64,000 bases of DNA from Taxillus chinensis (GCA_023512835.1 CM042092.1:43666258-43730257), one strand, 5' to 3'. Numbered from the stretch's first letter, positions 1-12,300 are shown. Made by a program: numbers and translations. The notes: generated by a model from the sequence alone, not told the origin.

Positions 1-87
1 GACCTGTTCAGCAAGGTACATGGCATGGGCAGAAAGGTATATCAAATGGGGTTAGTATGTCCAACCCGGACAAAATGGGGTCCAACA
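1..87 (-). repeat. Ogre 3' LTR, first 87 bp only
   Basis: Same length and sequence as 22805-22891 except one base (position 11). On the minus strand it begins TGTTGGACC directly after a purine-rich tract, as expected for the 5' edge of a 3' LTR. The rest lies left of the window. Confidence 0.88.
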
Positions 88-100
88 GCTGCCCCTCTTT
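88..100 (-). other. Ogre polypurine tract
   Basis: The minus strand reads AAAGAGGGGCAGC immediately before the LTR start TGTTGG. Such a tract primes plus-strand DNA synthesis in LTR retrotransposons. Its position next to the LTR is direct sequence evidence. Confidence 0.8.
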
Positions 101-299
101 GTGCACTGTTTGTATACAAACAGCGTACAAAGATAAAAGGGAGTCATTTTGGATGGGTTGGAGCACTTACCTGACTTACCTAGAGGAAGAAGTGCGACGG
201 TTGGGGTTTGTCCCCGAGAGGGAAAAGGGGCTTCACAGGCCGGTGTGCTTGGATAACACCTTGATGAGGCATCTAAGGCCGCTTTGATCTGGAGATTGA

Positions 300-1180
300 A
301 AGCCTACAACAATGACAGGCTTGAACCGAAAAAGAGAAAAGGCCCACAACAATGATGGGCGTGAACTAAAAGTTGAAAGGCCCACAAAGAACGATAGGCT
401 CGAATTGAAAGATGGAAAAAAGGCCCACAACAATGATGGGCTTGAATTAAAAACTAAAAGGCCCACAGCAACGATAGGCTCAAATTAAAAATGGAAAAAG
501 GCCCACAACAATGATGGGCTTGAATTGAAAACGGATAGCCCACAGCAATGATAGGCTTGAATTGAAAATGGATAGCCCGCAGCAACGATAGGCTTGAATT
601 GAAAATGGAAAGCCTACTGCAACGATAGGCTTGAATTGAAAAATGGAAAAAGGCCCACAACAATGATAGGCTTGAATTGAAAATGGAAAGCCCATAGCAA
701 CGATAGGCTTGAATTGAAAAATGGATAGCCCGCAGCAACGATAGGCTTGAATTGAAAATGGATAGCCCGCAGCAACGATAGACTTGAATTGAAAATGGAA
801 AGCCCACAGCAACGATAGGCTTGAATTGAAAATGGAAAGCCCACAGCAACGATAGGCTTAAATTTAAAATGGAAAAGCCCACAGCAATGATAGGCTTGAA
901 TTGAAAACGGGAAAGCCCACAAAGAACGATAGGCTTAAAGTGAAAAATAAAAGGCCCACTGCAACGATAGGCTTGAATTGAAAACGGGAAAGCACACAGC
1001 AACGATAGGCTTAAAGTGAAAAATGGAAGGCCCACAGCAACGATAGGCTCAAAGTGAAAAATGGGATAAGCCCACAGCAACGATAGGCTTAAAGTGAAAA
1101 CGGGAAAGCCCACAGCAACGATAGGCTTAAATTAAAAAATGGAAAGCCCTACAGCAACGATAGGCTTAAACTGGAAAGAC
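300..1180 (-). repeat. 37-bp minisatellite in Ogre 3' noncoding region (about 23 units)
   Basis: About 23 head-to-tail units, most 37-38 bp and some up to 41 bp, each carrying a core like CAACGATAGGCTTGAATTG followed by an A-rich spacer and GCCCACAG. Units starting near 543, 580 and 617 are exactly 37 bp apart. Because 37 is not a multiple of 3, translations cycle through three frames and give apparent repetitive proteins that are artefacts. Ogre elements are known to carry tandem repeats in the 3' noncoding region. Confidence 0.92.
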
Positions 1181-2400
1181 TTGTTGGAGACATCAAATGG
1201 TATTTGGGGGAATGCTTGAAGGAATTGGTGAGTTTGGGAAGTAACCCAATTTAAGCTCCTCTACGAGTTCACTCAAGGAGATCGCTTCTACGAGGTGACC
1301 CAAAATGGGAAAAGTTTGTCAATTGCCAAAAGGGATGCGCTTAGAGCTTGGGGAAATTGCAAAGGAAGAGGTGTACAGTTGAACGAAGAAAAGCTAGGAT
1401 AGCTTGAAGAGAAGTTGGCTGAATATGAGCTCATAGGATCTCCAGGGGCAGCAAAATTCCTGCAATTACAGAGCATGTTGAATGTATGCCAATGATGCAT
1501 GGACTGCAATGTCGTCGTATGGGGTGCATAAACCTCAACTTGTGGTGAAATATGATGCAATGTGATGCCATGCGATGTATGCATTGAATGTCATGTGATG
1601 TATCACCGAGGGTTTGGCCGTTTGGCTAACATTCAACTTGTTGGGGAACAATGTTCTTTTTGGGATGGAGAGTCCGCCTGTCTTTGCCGGGGAACTCCTT
1701 GTTGTGCATGGGGTCTGTTAAATTTTGCTTCGCCATATTGAGGAGCTTGATTTGACGGCTTCTCCGGGGGATAATGTATCCCGTGGAGATATGAGTACTC
1801 CGAATTGGGGGCTTTAAGTTGTTTGAGGATTTTGAGCTTGGCCCTACTCATAAGGCAATGCTAGAAGAGCTTACTTGGGGATTTAAGATGTTCTACTCAA
1901 ATGTGAAATGAAGATGATGTAACATGATTAAAGAGATAAAAAGATTTTTGCTGGTTTAATTCCACAAAACATATTTATATCATAAAAAGTGTCCTATTGT
2001 CATAATCTGATAAATAGAATCACAAGTCTTCAAAAGCATAATGTACAAATTTGATTCGAGTGTGCCGCAGTTTGACCAAGTCTTCCACTGTTTTGCGATG
2101 CTGTTTTTTGGATGATGTTGTCTCTATCGCTTGCAACGGACCCTTTGTTGTGGTCCTGATCCCTTCGATTTCGATCGAACTAATTTCACCCTTCAAGATT
2201 TATTGCTGGCTTTGTATTTTACCCTTGGTGCCCTTTCGGGTTTTCACCAAGTCCGCCTTTGTTTTTTTTTTTTTTTTGTCTTTTGTTGGAGCTTTGTATT
2301 TTACCCTTGGTGCCCTTTCGGGTTTTCACCAAGTCCGCTCATTGCAAGAAAGAGAATCTGGTTGGGAGGCATGAGAGTTAAGCATAAAACTTTTTGACGG
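1181..2400 (-). other. Ogre 3' noncoding region between pol and minisatellite
   Basis: No convincing coding frame. 1485-1600 is rich in degenerate GATGCAATG/GATGTATGC words. 2209-2338 carries a duplicated 48-bp block (separate entry). 2262-2278 is a T run (A run on the element's sense strand). Short open frames here have no recognisable domain. Confidence 0.6.
2209..2338 (-). repeat. 82-bp-spaced duplication of a 48-bp block with a hairpin
   Basis: 2209-2256 and 2291-2338 are identical 48-bp blocks. On the sense (minus) strand each contains, at 2227-2248 and 2309-2330, an outer stem GGTG/CACC, a four-A bulge, an inner stem CCC/GGG and a GAAA loop, i.e. a GNRA-type tetraloop hairpin if transcribed. 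Confidence 0.8.
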
Positions 2401-2418
2401 CATCGCTATTCACCTGGA

Positions 2419-3485
2419 TTAGGAAGCTCGTCTCCGTCCATTTTGGCAAGGATCAATGCGCCTCCCTGAGAATGCTTTTTTCACAACATATGGGCCTTCA
2501 TAATTGGGAGTCCACTTTCCTCGATGGTCATGCTTGGATTGGCAAGATCTTCTTGAGAACAAGATCACCCTCTTAAAAGCTTCGGGCTTCACCTTTTTAT
2601 TGTAATTGTTCATCATTCTCTGTTGATACGTTTGTCCTCTACAACCGCTGCTGGTGCTTGCCTTCAATTAAATTCAACCGCTCATAACGACTTTGGACCC
2701 ATTTCGCTTCTTCGAGCTGAATATCCTTAAGTACTCGGAGGGAAGGTATCTCCACTTCGACCGATAGAACTGCTTCCATGCCATAGACCAAAGAAAATGG
2801 AGTTGCCCCGGTCGATGTACGCACCGAGGTACGATAGCGTGCAAAGCATAGGGTAGCTTCTCGTGCCAATCTTTGTACGTTTCGGTTATCTTTCCGATAA
2901 TGTTTTTGATGTTCTTGTTGGCTGCCTCGATCGCTCCATTCATCTTTGGGCGATAGGGGTCGAGTTGCGGTGTTGAATTTTGTATGTTTCGCACAACCTC
3001 CCTATCATCCAATTGTTCAAATTGGCAGCATTGTCCGTTATGATCTGCTCGGGAAGACCATATCGGCATATGATGTTGTTCCGTATAAATTGAAGTACCA
3101 CAACCTGTGTGACATTAGCGTATGATGCTGCTTCTACCCACTTGGTGAAGTAATCAATGGCTACCAAAATGAAACGATGACCATTAGACGCTTTTGGAGA
3201 TATTGGTCCGATAACGTCAATGCCCCAAAGTGAGAACGGCCACGGGGAGACCATCACATGCAGTTTGGATGGTGGTACTTGGATCTTATCGCCATAAATT
3301 TGACACTTGAGGCATTTGCGCACATATTCAATGCAATCTTTTTCCATGGTGACCCAATAGTAGCCCATTCGCATGTTTTGTCTTGTTAATGCGTGTCTGT
3401 TTGCATGTGAACCACATTCCCCTTCGTGCACTTCTTTCATGATTTGTGTTGATTCTTCTTTTGCCACACACCGCAATAGCACCAT
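2419..3485 (-). pseudogene. Ogre integrase (frameshifted)
   Basis: Integrase inserts the cDNA into the genome. The first frame (3485-2940) has a zinc-binding HHCC-type N-terminus ending CLKCQ. The catalytic core follows with first Asp in WGIDVIGP and second Asp in IITDNAAN. The third residue, Glu, lies in [11 protein letters not shown] in the next frame (3069-2674). C-terminal pieces at 2869-2639 and 2667-2419 carry [13 protein letters not shown] and GKWTPNYEGPYVV, typical of the Tat-lineage integrase tail. At least three frame changes make it non-functional as read. No chromodomain is seen, which agrees with a non-chromovirus lineage. Confidence 0.88.
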
Positions 3486-4155
3486 GTCGTGGTTTCTCTT
3501 ATACAGAATTGAGCCATCAATATAATAGTTGGATGCAGACCCTTCGGATATTTCTTTTATCGATTCGGTGGCCTCTGCGGGTATTCTTGCTTAAGCAAAT
3601 ATTGTTTGACGTCCTCAAACCAAGGTTTTTCTTCGATATGTCCTTCAATGGCCATGCAATGTGCGGGAGCATCTTGTATACGGATATCGAAAGACCGAAC
3701 TTCTAACTTTGTGTCTAGTTGAAGGAGGGAGGCTAGAGTTGCCAGCCGCGTCAGGGAGCCGGTTGCATTCTCTGGGCATATGTTCAAATGTGATGTCTAC
3801 GAATTGCTCGGCTAACTCGCAACGTGCTTCCGATATGGGATTAATTTATGGTTTCGAGTCTCCCATTCACCCCTTACTTGAAAAATGATGAGTGCCGAAT
3901 CGCCGAACACTCGTAATTTTTTGATTCCTTTGTGAATGGCTTCTTGAAGTCCCATCACACAAGCCTCATACTCGCCACATTGTTTGTACAAGGGAAGGTT
4001 AGCTTTGCCGCCATGGGGAAATGTTCGCCTTTTGGGGATATCGGGATGGCCCCAACACCATGACCTAAGAGACTAGAGGCTCCATCGAACCACATCGTCC
4101 ATATGTCCGATACTTCGGCCGAAATGACGTTAATGTGCTCATCCTGGGAAGCCAA
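3486..4155 (-). pseudogene. Ogre second (archaeal-type) RNase H domain and linker
   Basis: After the ordinary RNase H a second RNase H fold appears: MWFDGASS (first Asp), an EYEAC block near 3975 (Glu) and GDSALI with GEWET near 3870-3900. This is the aRNH domain acquired by the Tat clade (family knowledge). The frame changes after CTNN, so the domain is split between reading frames. A linker follows (residues ATLASLLQLDTKLEV at 3787-3557) that joins it to integrase. Confidence 0.8.
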
Positions 4156-5949
4156 TAGTCATGGGCTCAAAGTCTTCCAGCGCTATATCTGCCAGATAGT
4201 CGGCTATCGCACTTCCTTTTATGGCTTTTTGAGGTACGTAGATGATATTGTACTCCGATAGGATCAAGCGCCATTTGGCGATTCTTCCAGAAATGGATGG
4301 CTTTTCCAAGAGATATTTGAGCGGATCATGCCTTGAAATCAGCCAAGTAGTATGATAAAGAGTGTATTGCCTCAATCTTCTCGTTATCCAGACAAGAGCA
4401 CAAGCACGTCTTCTCCAAGGGTGTGTAGTTTTCTTCATTAATGGTGAACTTCTTGTTGAGGTAATAAATGGCCTGCTCCTTCTTGCCTGGTAGAGTCGTG
4501 TTGCCCCAAGACACAACCCATTGCCGACTCCTGAACGGTCAAGTACAAGATCGAGGTCTATCCAGATCCTGGTGGGATCAAAATGGGTGGATTGGAAAGA
4601 TATTGCTTGATCTTGTCAAAAGCTTCTTGACACTTGTCATTCCAAATTTCTAGATTGTTCTTTCGTAAAGTCTTGAAAATGGGTTCAAAGGTGGTTATCA
4701 ATTGGGAAATAAATCGGGCAATGTAATTCAGTCGCCCTAGGAATCCTCTAACCTCCTTGATGGTCCGTGGTGGCGGCATTTCTTGGATAGCTCGAACTTT
4801 ATCTGGATCGATTTCAACTCCCTTTTGGCTCACAATGAAACCCAATAGTTTTCCCGATAGGGCTCCGAAAGTGCACTTTTCGGGGTTCAATTTCAGCTGA
4901 TATTTCGTAGCTTATTGAAGAGCTTGCAGAGTACTTCAATATGATCTTCAGTGCTTCGAGATTTGGCTATCATGTCGTCCACATATACCTCGACTTCTTT
5001 GTGCATCATGTCATGGAATAGGGTCACCATGGCTCGCTGATAGGTTGCCCCTGCGTTCCTTAGACCAAAAGGCATCACATTATAGCAGAAGGTGCCCCAA
5101 AGTGTCGTGAATGTGGTCCTCTCTTTGTGTTCGGGGGCCATACGAATTTGATTATAGCCCGAGAAACCATCCATGAAGGAGAATAGGGCATGTTTTGTTG
5201 TATTATCCACTAAGGTGTCAATATGAGGAAGCAGGAAGTTGTCTTTCTGACCGCCCAATTCAGTCTCTATAGTCGACACACATGCGTACTTTGCCCCCTT
5301 TCTTTTGTACTGGTACAACATTAGCGACCCATTCTGGATAGTGGGAGACACTTAGGAAACTTGCATCCCATTGCTTTTTGACTTCTTCTTTAATCTTTAG
5401 TATCATCTTTGGCCTCATTCTTCGCAATTTCTGCTGTACTAGTTTGCACTCTGGCTTCACGGGTATGTGATGTTGCACTATATCTGTGTCTAATCCGGGC
5501 ATATCTTGGTATGACCATGCAAAAATGTCGATGTAGCTTCTTAACAGCTCGATTAACTTCCTCCTGATGTCGGTAGCTATCAAAGACCCCACCCTCAATT
5601 CTTTTGGTTCGGCTGTCGTCCCCAAATTCACTGTTTCTACTTGGTCTTCACTTGGAACGGATAAACGGTCTTCCCTTTCCAATAGGCGTATAATCTCCCC
5701 TGGTAGCTCAGGCGTCTCTTCTATCCCATTCTCATCAGCTTCAAACACGGGCTGCTCCCAGCTTGGACTTTGGTCAAACCTTTGGCATCTCGTTTCGCTT
5801 TCGCATACTATGTTTTCATTGACATTGTGATACCTGTTTATAAGAGAATGACAAGTTGGTAACCAAATATGATATGCATATGTGATGAATGGAATGCACC
5901 ATGAAAGATTTGAAAAACACATTTTATTGGAAGGTTTAAGGAAAAACAA
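4139..5949 (-). pseudogene. Ogre reverse transcriptase and first RNase H
   Basis: RT copies element RNA into DNA, and RNase H removes the RNA strand. Frame 5949-5260 has the RT entry motifs (DIFAWSYQDMPG, WVANVVPVQKK, VRMCVDYRD). Frame 5351-4893 has the palm with FMDGFSGYNQI, MPFGLRNAGATYQ and the catalytic YVDD. Frame 4890-4558 has CTFGALSGKLLGFIVS. RNase H follows (4556-4139) with LEKTC, HTTWLIS, DPLKYLLEKP and KGSAIADYLA. The catalytic YVDD is intact. Frame changes occur near 5300, 4891 and 4500. Domain order PR-RT-RH-aRH-INT is that of Ty3/gypsy elements. Confidence 0.9.
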
Positions 5950-6010
5950 ATGTTCACGACTTCAAAATACATTAGAGTAGAATACATTAAATCCCAGTGA
6001 CCCGTAAGCA

Positions 6011-6627
6011 TTACATTATGGGGAGGTCCAGGCTGGTCCAATTGTTCAATGGCTGGTTGGGCTCCTCTCGCACTAACTGAGCCATCTCATTTGGTGCATA
6101 CTTGTTTGTGTCCAATGCGGCTGCAGTCTCCGTCTCGGGCTCAAGTTGGCTCTTGTGGATAAACCCTCCACTTCGGAATGTAACATTCAAAGGGGGAAAG
6201 CTTCTCCTTTCTTCTTGTACTGGCCTTTTCTGTAATCTTGCCATTCTGACTTCCCTCTTCTTGATAGCTTCCCTCTGTCACATGGCTTTTGTAGGGACGT
6301 AGCCGAGCCCAAACTTTTCGGTATTTTCTCGGATGGTCAGGGGCTTCGAATCCCTTGAGCTGTCAGGCCTAATCCTTGCCCCGGTTTGTACCCCTGTTTG
6401 ATCATAGTGGCCGCAACCATTTTTGCTGCCTTCGAGAGACGATGGTCCGGGGGCGAAGCGATATTCACCATCTCAAAGGCCCGGTAGGAGCATTCTGGCA
6501 CATCTTTGTTGCTTTCAACATAGGGGACTGATGCCGGTTTGGTGACGAGGAAACTTGTCTCTCCAGAGATGCAGATGAGCTGGTCCCCCATTACAAACTT
6601 CATCTTTTGGTGGAGACGGATGGTCAT
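6011..6627 (-). pseudogene. Ogre G-patch segment between protease and RT
   Basis: Frame 6627-6337 ends in the glycine-rich word MIKQGYKPGQGLGLTAQGI, a G-patch motif characteristic of Tat/Ogre polyproteins. The following frame (6244-6011) has RRSFPPLNVTFRSGGFIH, a linker usually seen before RT in this lineage. The segment overlaps the protease frame by frameshift. The role of the G-patch in these elements is not established; RNA binding is the usual suggestion. Confidence 0.75.
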
Positions 6628-7177
6628 CGCCCCTGCCGTATGGATCCGAGGGTCTTCCCAAGAAACAAGTGTAATATGGCGTGATGTCCATTACCTGAAA
6701 TTCCACCGTAAAAGTAGTTGGCCCAATCATGAGTGGAACATCCAGAGTTCCCACCACGTCACGCTTTCCTCCATCGAATGCCCGTACCTTCATCGTACAG
6801 GGACGCATATAGGACGTGTCAATTGGAAGTTGCTGCAGTATATGCAAGGGCATAATGTTCAAGGCCGAGCCATTGTCAATGAGTACACGGGCTATGGTGT
6901 GCTCCTTGCATTTGACCGTGATGTGCAGAGCTTTTATGTGCCCTTTTCCTTCTTGGGGTAGCTCGTTATCTCCAAAGCTAATTACGTTATTCAGGATGAG
7001 GTTACTGGTGAGTCCATCCACATTCGCGACTGAGATGGTTGGAGGAACGTAGGCTTGGCTTAGAACCTTTAGCAGTGCTTCCCGGTGAGGTTGGGAATCC
7101 ATCATTAATGAGAGCAAGGAGATGCGAGCCGGTTGCCAACTTAATTGATCCACAATATTATACTCGCTCTGCTTCAT
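6515..7177 (-). pseudogene. Ogre aspartic protease
   Basis: Cleaves the Gag-Pol polyprotein. Motifs: ARVLIDNGSALNIMP (active-site loop DNGS, the usual Tat variant of DTG/DSG), VRAFDGGKRDVVGTLDVPL and YTCFLGRP near the end. The open frame is 220 residues and runs into a frame change where the G-patch segment begins. Confidence 0.86.
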
Positions 7178-7405
7178 GAGATTCAGAAGTTCTGTGGTTT
7201 CTTCTTCAGTGATCGGTGTTCCCTTCTTTGTTGCCTCCAGTGTTGGCTCAATGTTCGTTCTCTGACTTTTTCTTTCCTTGCTTTGTCAACCATCTCGGGG
7301 GCGTAAGCCCGACCGCTCCTGGTCTTCTTTTTCTGCTATAGCGGTGGCTCCCTGGACTACTTCACAACTCGTAATTCCATGGGACTGCTTTGTCGTTTTA
7401 TAGGG
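7178..7405 (-). pseudogene. Ogre gag/protease linker, left of the element A insertion
   Basis: On the minus strand the segment next to element A reads KTTKAVPWNYEL, a motif that follows the proline-rich end of gag in this lineage. It continues the frame that ends at 16026 on the far side of A, showing that A interrupted an originally continuous reading frame. Several stops follow toward the protease. Confidence 0.65.
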
Positions 7406-7409
7406 GAAA
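7406..7409. repeat. Target-site duplication of element A, left copy
   Basis: GAAA precedes the LTR and recurs at 16022-16025 after the other LTR. Removing A plus one copy joins the Ogre gag and linker frames, so the duplication is 4 bp rather than the usual 5. Confidence 0.8.
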
Positions 7410-9362
7410 TGTCACGCCCCGGATTTCCAACCCGAGGAAACCGGTACGTGACTCCCCCATTCACCCACACGGAGGGCAAAGGGGTTGGATTACCGGATGC
7501 CACAAACAAGTCTAACAATTACAATAAATCAAACAAGCCACATCTTTATTTAATTCCATATATCAAAGGTTCACAAAACAACCATGTTCCTTATTACAAT
7601 TCAATCCCTTAGTACATTTCCCACCCCTGGGGTTACATAAATCATAAAATTACATTACCGAAATAAACAATAAAATGGAGATGGTCTTCCACCTTGGTGT
7701 TCCCACCTAACGCCTGTAGGTTCCTGTAAAGAAAACAACATGGTAGGAGGGGTGAGCAACCACGGCTCGTAGGGATCATGTCTCCCCAACCCATCCCATG
7801 CACCTAATATCTACATGCCTTGTGTACAAGTGCTGTGTCGTGTTACAATTATTCCACCAGGATGTAATTACAGGCTATAATAGCAAATGCAATCATACAC
7901 GGGCTGGTACATAAACACTCCCAGGCTTCCACAGCCACCGGGTTTCCAATAACAGTCCCGGGCTTCCACAAACCACCGGGTTACAAGAACAGTCCCGGGC
8001 TTCCACGCCCACCGGGTTCCACAAAACAGTCCCGGGCTTCCACAAACCACCGGGTTCCACAAAACAGTCCCGGGCTTCCACAGCCACCGGGTTCCACCAA
8101 ACAGTCCCGGGCTTCCACGGCCACCGGGTGTACAAGCAAACACGCAGCACACATGGCCATACAGGCATAACATCAAACACTTAGTATGCTCGATCACACA
8201 GGAATAACATCGAACACTTAGCATGCATATATCCACAAGCTCATAAACCCAGCCACACAGACATAATCTAACACACCTGGACGTGCGTGGCCTCACAGGC
8301 ATTACCTCAAACACATAACATGCACGGCCTCACAGGCATTACCTCAAACACATAACATGCATGACCTCACAGGCATTATGTCAAACACTTCAGGCATATA
8401 TACATATATCCAAACAACACGCCATTGAAGGCCAACATTCATATAGGAGATCACACCTATATGAATTTACATATAAATATATATACAGATACGCCAGAAT
8501 CTGCCCTAGGACCCTAGGACGGAGGAGGGTTTAGGAAGAACAGAACCCCTACCTTAAAGCGGATCTTCCTTGCTCCCGCGCCAAACGCCGTCCTCCCCAC
8601 GCAAGATGCTCCGAAGCAACCAAGCAACTCCCCTTCCCTCTCTCTCTCTAGCTCTCTCTCTCTCTAGGGCAAGAGCCAAGCAAAGGAACACAAGAACCCT
8701 AAACTCAAACTCAAACCCTCCTTATATAGACACCATCCACATCAAAACGACGTAGTTTTGATTAAGTAAACCCAGGATCAAAACGACGTAGTTTTGATCA
8801 CACAAGTTAGCACCTATCCGCACCCATATAGGCCAAAATACTCAGAATTTCAACATGGTCCTTTGGAGAAAGGTCATTAGAATGACAAAACCAAGGGAAC
8901 CATGCAAAAATATGCTCGCACGCCAATTTGCACGCCAATTCCCCAATTGGCGTGCAGCTCCAAATGCACTCAAACTTCACCACAAGTCTCCTTGCATCTT
9001 GTAGAGGCCTGAGGAGCAAAAATATGCTTGCACGTGAAATGGGTGAATTCACGTTCAGCTCCAAATGCTCTGAAATTTCTGTGGTAGATAGAGGACCTCA
9101 TTCTAAGAAACTTTTGTTCTTGCACGCCAATTGTTTGAGGCCATCTACTAGGTCAAAAGTGAGCTCCAAGATCAGCCAAAAACTTTAAAAACCGCATGAA
9201 AACGCATAGCATCTTCCTAGGGCATAAATGTACGCTATCGCTTGGCACATGCACCTCTCAAAAGTCCCCTCTTGGGCTCATCTCTTACCTTAAACTTGTG
9301 TACCAACATCCAAGGTGTTTGTGGTTAACTCCTTACACACGGGTAACACACGGGTCATTACA
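7410..9362 (-). repeat. Element A 3' LTR
   Basis: Plus strand starts TGTCACGCC and ends GGTCATTACA. On the sense strand: U3 with a perfect 11-bp hairpin (8930-8940/8945-8955), two ACGT-core palindromes (8777-8798, 8741-8762), TATA box TCTATATAAG (8721-8730), a CT/GA tract (8637-8667), a predicted splice donor at 8553/8552, about 35-bp TGCCTGTGAGGC-type repeats (8280-8400), six 36-bp CCCGGG repeats (7920-8130), and a predicted splice acceptor at 7724/7723. Nearly identical to 14072-16021. Confidence 0.92.
8930..8955 (-). promoter_or_regulatory. G-box-like hairpin of element A U3
   Basis: Perfect arms GCACGCCAATT / AATTGGCGTGC around a CCCC loop. Preceded at 8918 by a direct repeat of the left arm. 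The same structure is at 15589-15614 in the other LTR. Arms differ from those of B, C and E but remain complementary. Confidence 0.8.
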
Positions 9363-12300
9363 TCCTCTCCCCCTTAAGACTTTTCGTCCTCGAAAAGAAA
9401 TGACATACGAGGAAAACAAACACAAGCTACCCATTTGCCACACGGCGAGCTACAACACCCAAATGGGTCATACACCGCACATTGTACACAATAGCACATA
9501 ACATAGTGCCACCACAGTCCATAACCACATGCATCACAATCTATGGAAACACATATCCGCATGTCGCAAATACACATCTCAAAACACATCACAATGAAGA
9601 ACATATGTCTAAAAGACAAAACCAATACACCAAATCATACACAACTAATACAAGAAAACACATCACAATCCTTGGCCAACAGCCACCAACGACCACCTCC
9701 CACTCTTAAGGTTGTTAGTCCTCGAACAACGCCGGGTGTTGCTCACGCATCATGGACTCACATTCCATGTCTCCGCTGGCAGACGTGTCGGCCCCTAAAA
9801 GACAACACACCTTCCAAAATGCACATGCTGAGGCACATCGCCCACAACCATTCACATACCCGCGACCGAAGATATCACACCATAACACACATGAAGGTAC
9901 GTACCCGCAGACCCAATACAACACAAGCATGATAGGGAAACACATATTCGAATCTCACAAACAACCATTGTTCTCCTCACCTAACACATGTCACAAGTAT
10001 TCACATGTCACGACAAGTATAAGACATATACGCCCATCACCAACACGTTTAACAGATCACATAGGTCACGAGCAACTCACATCATAAACACCACCACAAG
10101 GAACAACTCACAAACAAAACACTACTACACGTTTAACGTTCCATCGCCCATTCACCATCATTATAAACTCATCCGCAGGGAGTTTCCTCACAACCTTCCC
10201 ACCTTTGGACTTTTCGTCCCCGAAAAGAGAAACCAAGTAGTAAACAACGCGAAAAGATCAAAGCAACACATAATGTAGTCATTACCACAAATGTTGGAGA
10301 TGCCAACTCGCGGCATGATGGGACCAACACTCCACAACGTAAAATACCCAACAATTGGGAGTTGAAGTCAACGCGACCTCGGCCCATAGGTAGACCACAC
10401 CCTAACAGCCAAGCACAATGAGGTCACAATGAAACACAAACAAATAGGATAGCATGATGCAAACCACAATCACATTCCCACCCAGGGAGCTCACCTCAGA
10501 AGACCATCATCACTGCGAAAACCACCTCACTCAAGCAAGGAACATTGAAACCCCACCAACGCCAATGGTGACGTGAACGAGTACAAGCCTAGACATAGAA
10601 ACACGAGAATGGAGTGTGCCCTTAACCACTCGGTCGCGATCAACCCGGGCGCCCAACGGAGTCCAAGGATGCACTAAAAACGATAAATGCAGCACCACAC
10701 ACACAACCATGGTAAGACCAAAACCCACTATCAGGCTATCACTAGTCACCGACTTTGAGAATCGACCTCCTTGATCACGGTCAAACGAGAGATCCGCCAA
10801 GGTCCCACACCGGCCTTCACAACCGAGGCTTACCGTACGACCCAAGAGATAATGCCTTACCAAGTCGGCCAGACGGACCACGCGATAAGGAATCCCTTGA
10901 CGCCAAGTAGCTATGAACATCATAGTCCCCCCCCACACCGAAAACGCTCCTATCCGCAACCTGACCACAATGGAATCCTCTGTGTCACCACTCACAAGTC
11001 ACAAGAAAATCCCTTGCCTCCAAGACATACTCCACCTCATGGCCCACCAACTCCGCTATATCAACTATTACGTTTTATCTCAACACACCAGCAAAACACT
11101 CAAATGGACCAAGAAATACTCAGGCTCTAGCCGCAGACTTAATATGGTCACTGCAATTCCTCCGGGTAGGCACAAGAAACGAGGCATGCAAACTCCTTAT
11201 TCGGGACATTCACGTAGCTCCCAAACACACCAACACTTTGATGGCGTGGACCATGTCACTTACCGCATCAAAACGCACACGAAAGACTTTCAAGAAGAAC
11301 ATATGTAGCATGAGGACCCCATGGTAGCCGCAGGACACAAATCTCCCCCAAAGGGGTAAGACTAATACCCCTTACAAGCAAAACTCACATCTGACTCCAT
11401 TTAGTGAATCACAACGCATCAATACTTTCACACTTTTAATTAGCATGCCATCATATGTGACAAGGAATAACATCAACATTACACATAACACCCCTCTTCA
11501 TCCCACACCGCACATAATATGCGCATGCATCACCTCTTACTCCTCTGCATATGAATGCCACGAGGCCCACACATAAGAACTTTGCTACTCCTTTAAGCAC
11601 ATATGTAACACACACAACAAAACAAAGCAACCACAACACACGAAATAAACTACGTGTAGAACACATGTAAGAGAGGACATACTAGTCCCCACCTCCTCGC
11701 CTCTTTTAAGCCTATTACCCACACGACATGGATTAACGGAATGGTCCTACCACCAGGAGTACATCCTCAACCCCTCGGAAGGTGTCTCCCAATTATGAGG
11801 AAAAACCCAAACAAGGCCTGCCCAATCTCACTCGCTTGCACCTTGCATCGATTGGGTTCACCGGGCACGATCCTATAAACTTACTCATAACCTAGTTCCG
11901 GAACTCATCACATTTTTATACATACGCAAACCCATTTCACCACATATCCTATGAACATTACCCAAGGTCTTTCACACACCACCAGCATGACACGTGGTCA
12001 ATGTTTGGCCGCCCAAGAATTTGCAGCCATTTCCATAGGACACCCACAAGAATCTTAAAACCACATACCACTCTCGCCAATCAATTTAGATTTCAATGAC
12101 TCAAGGGGTGGGTTATACTAGTGGCAATTTCCTCCCTCAACCTTGACACTTGGAAAGGTTACCAAAAGAACATCCTTCTTAAGTAGCACATCTACGAAAC
12201 CTCTACTCACAAGAAAACACATTTCTATTACTCAAGGTTGCCACACGGGGTCACACACTACCCACAAGCCACTAACTCATGCCTCCGGCTTCCTAGGCTA

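Noticed and set aside
454..1113. 219-codon repetitive open frame (FQFKPIVAVG…/SIQAYRCCG…) on the minus strand
   Set aside because: It is the translation of the 37-bp minisatellite; the same peptide words appear in all three frames, so it is not a gene.
7920..8130. CRISPR-like regularly spaced CCCGGG repeats (also at 14580-14790, 39045-39190, 46250-46390, 36110-36300)
   Set aside because: Units of about 36 bp are head-to-tail without unique spacers, lie inside plant LTRs, and have no cas genes. They are ordinary tandem repeats.
7868..8314. Open frames of 95-148 codons across LTR repeats (also 14467-14887, 36011-36354)
   Set aside because: They follow the 36-bp repeat (EARDC/KPGTV words) and lie in the LTR region between the splice-like signals; no family similarity.
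10531..10995. 154-codon minus-strand open frame in the interior of A
   Set aside because: No recognisable domain, and the colinear region of B (29380-29600) has indels that destroy the frame. Treated as chance.
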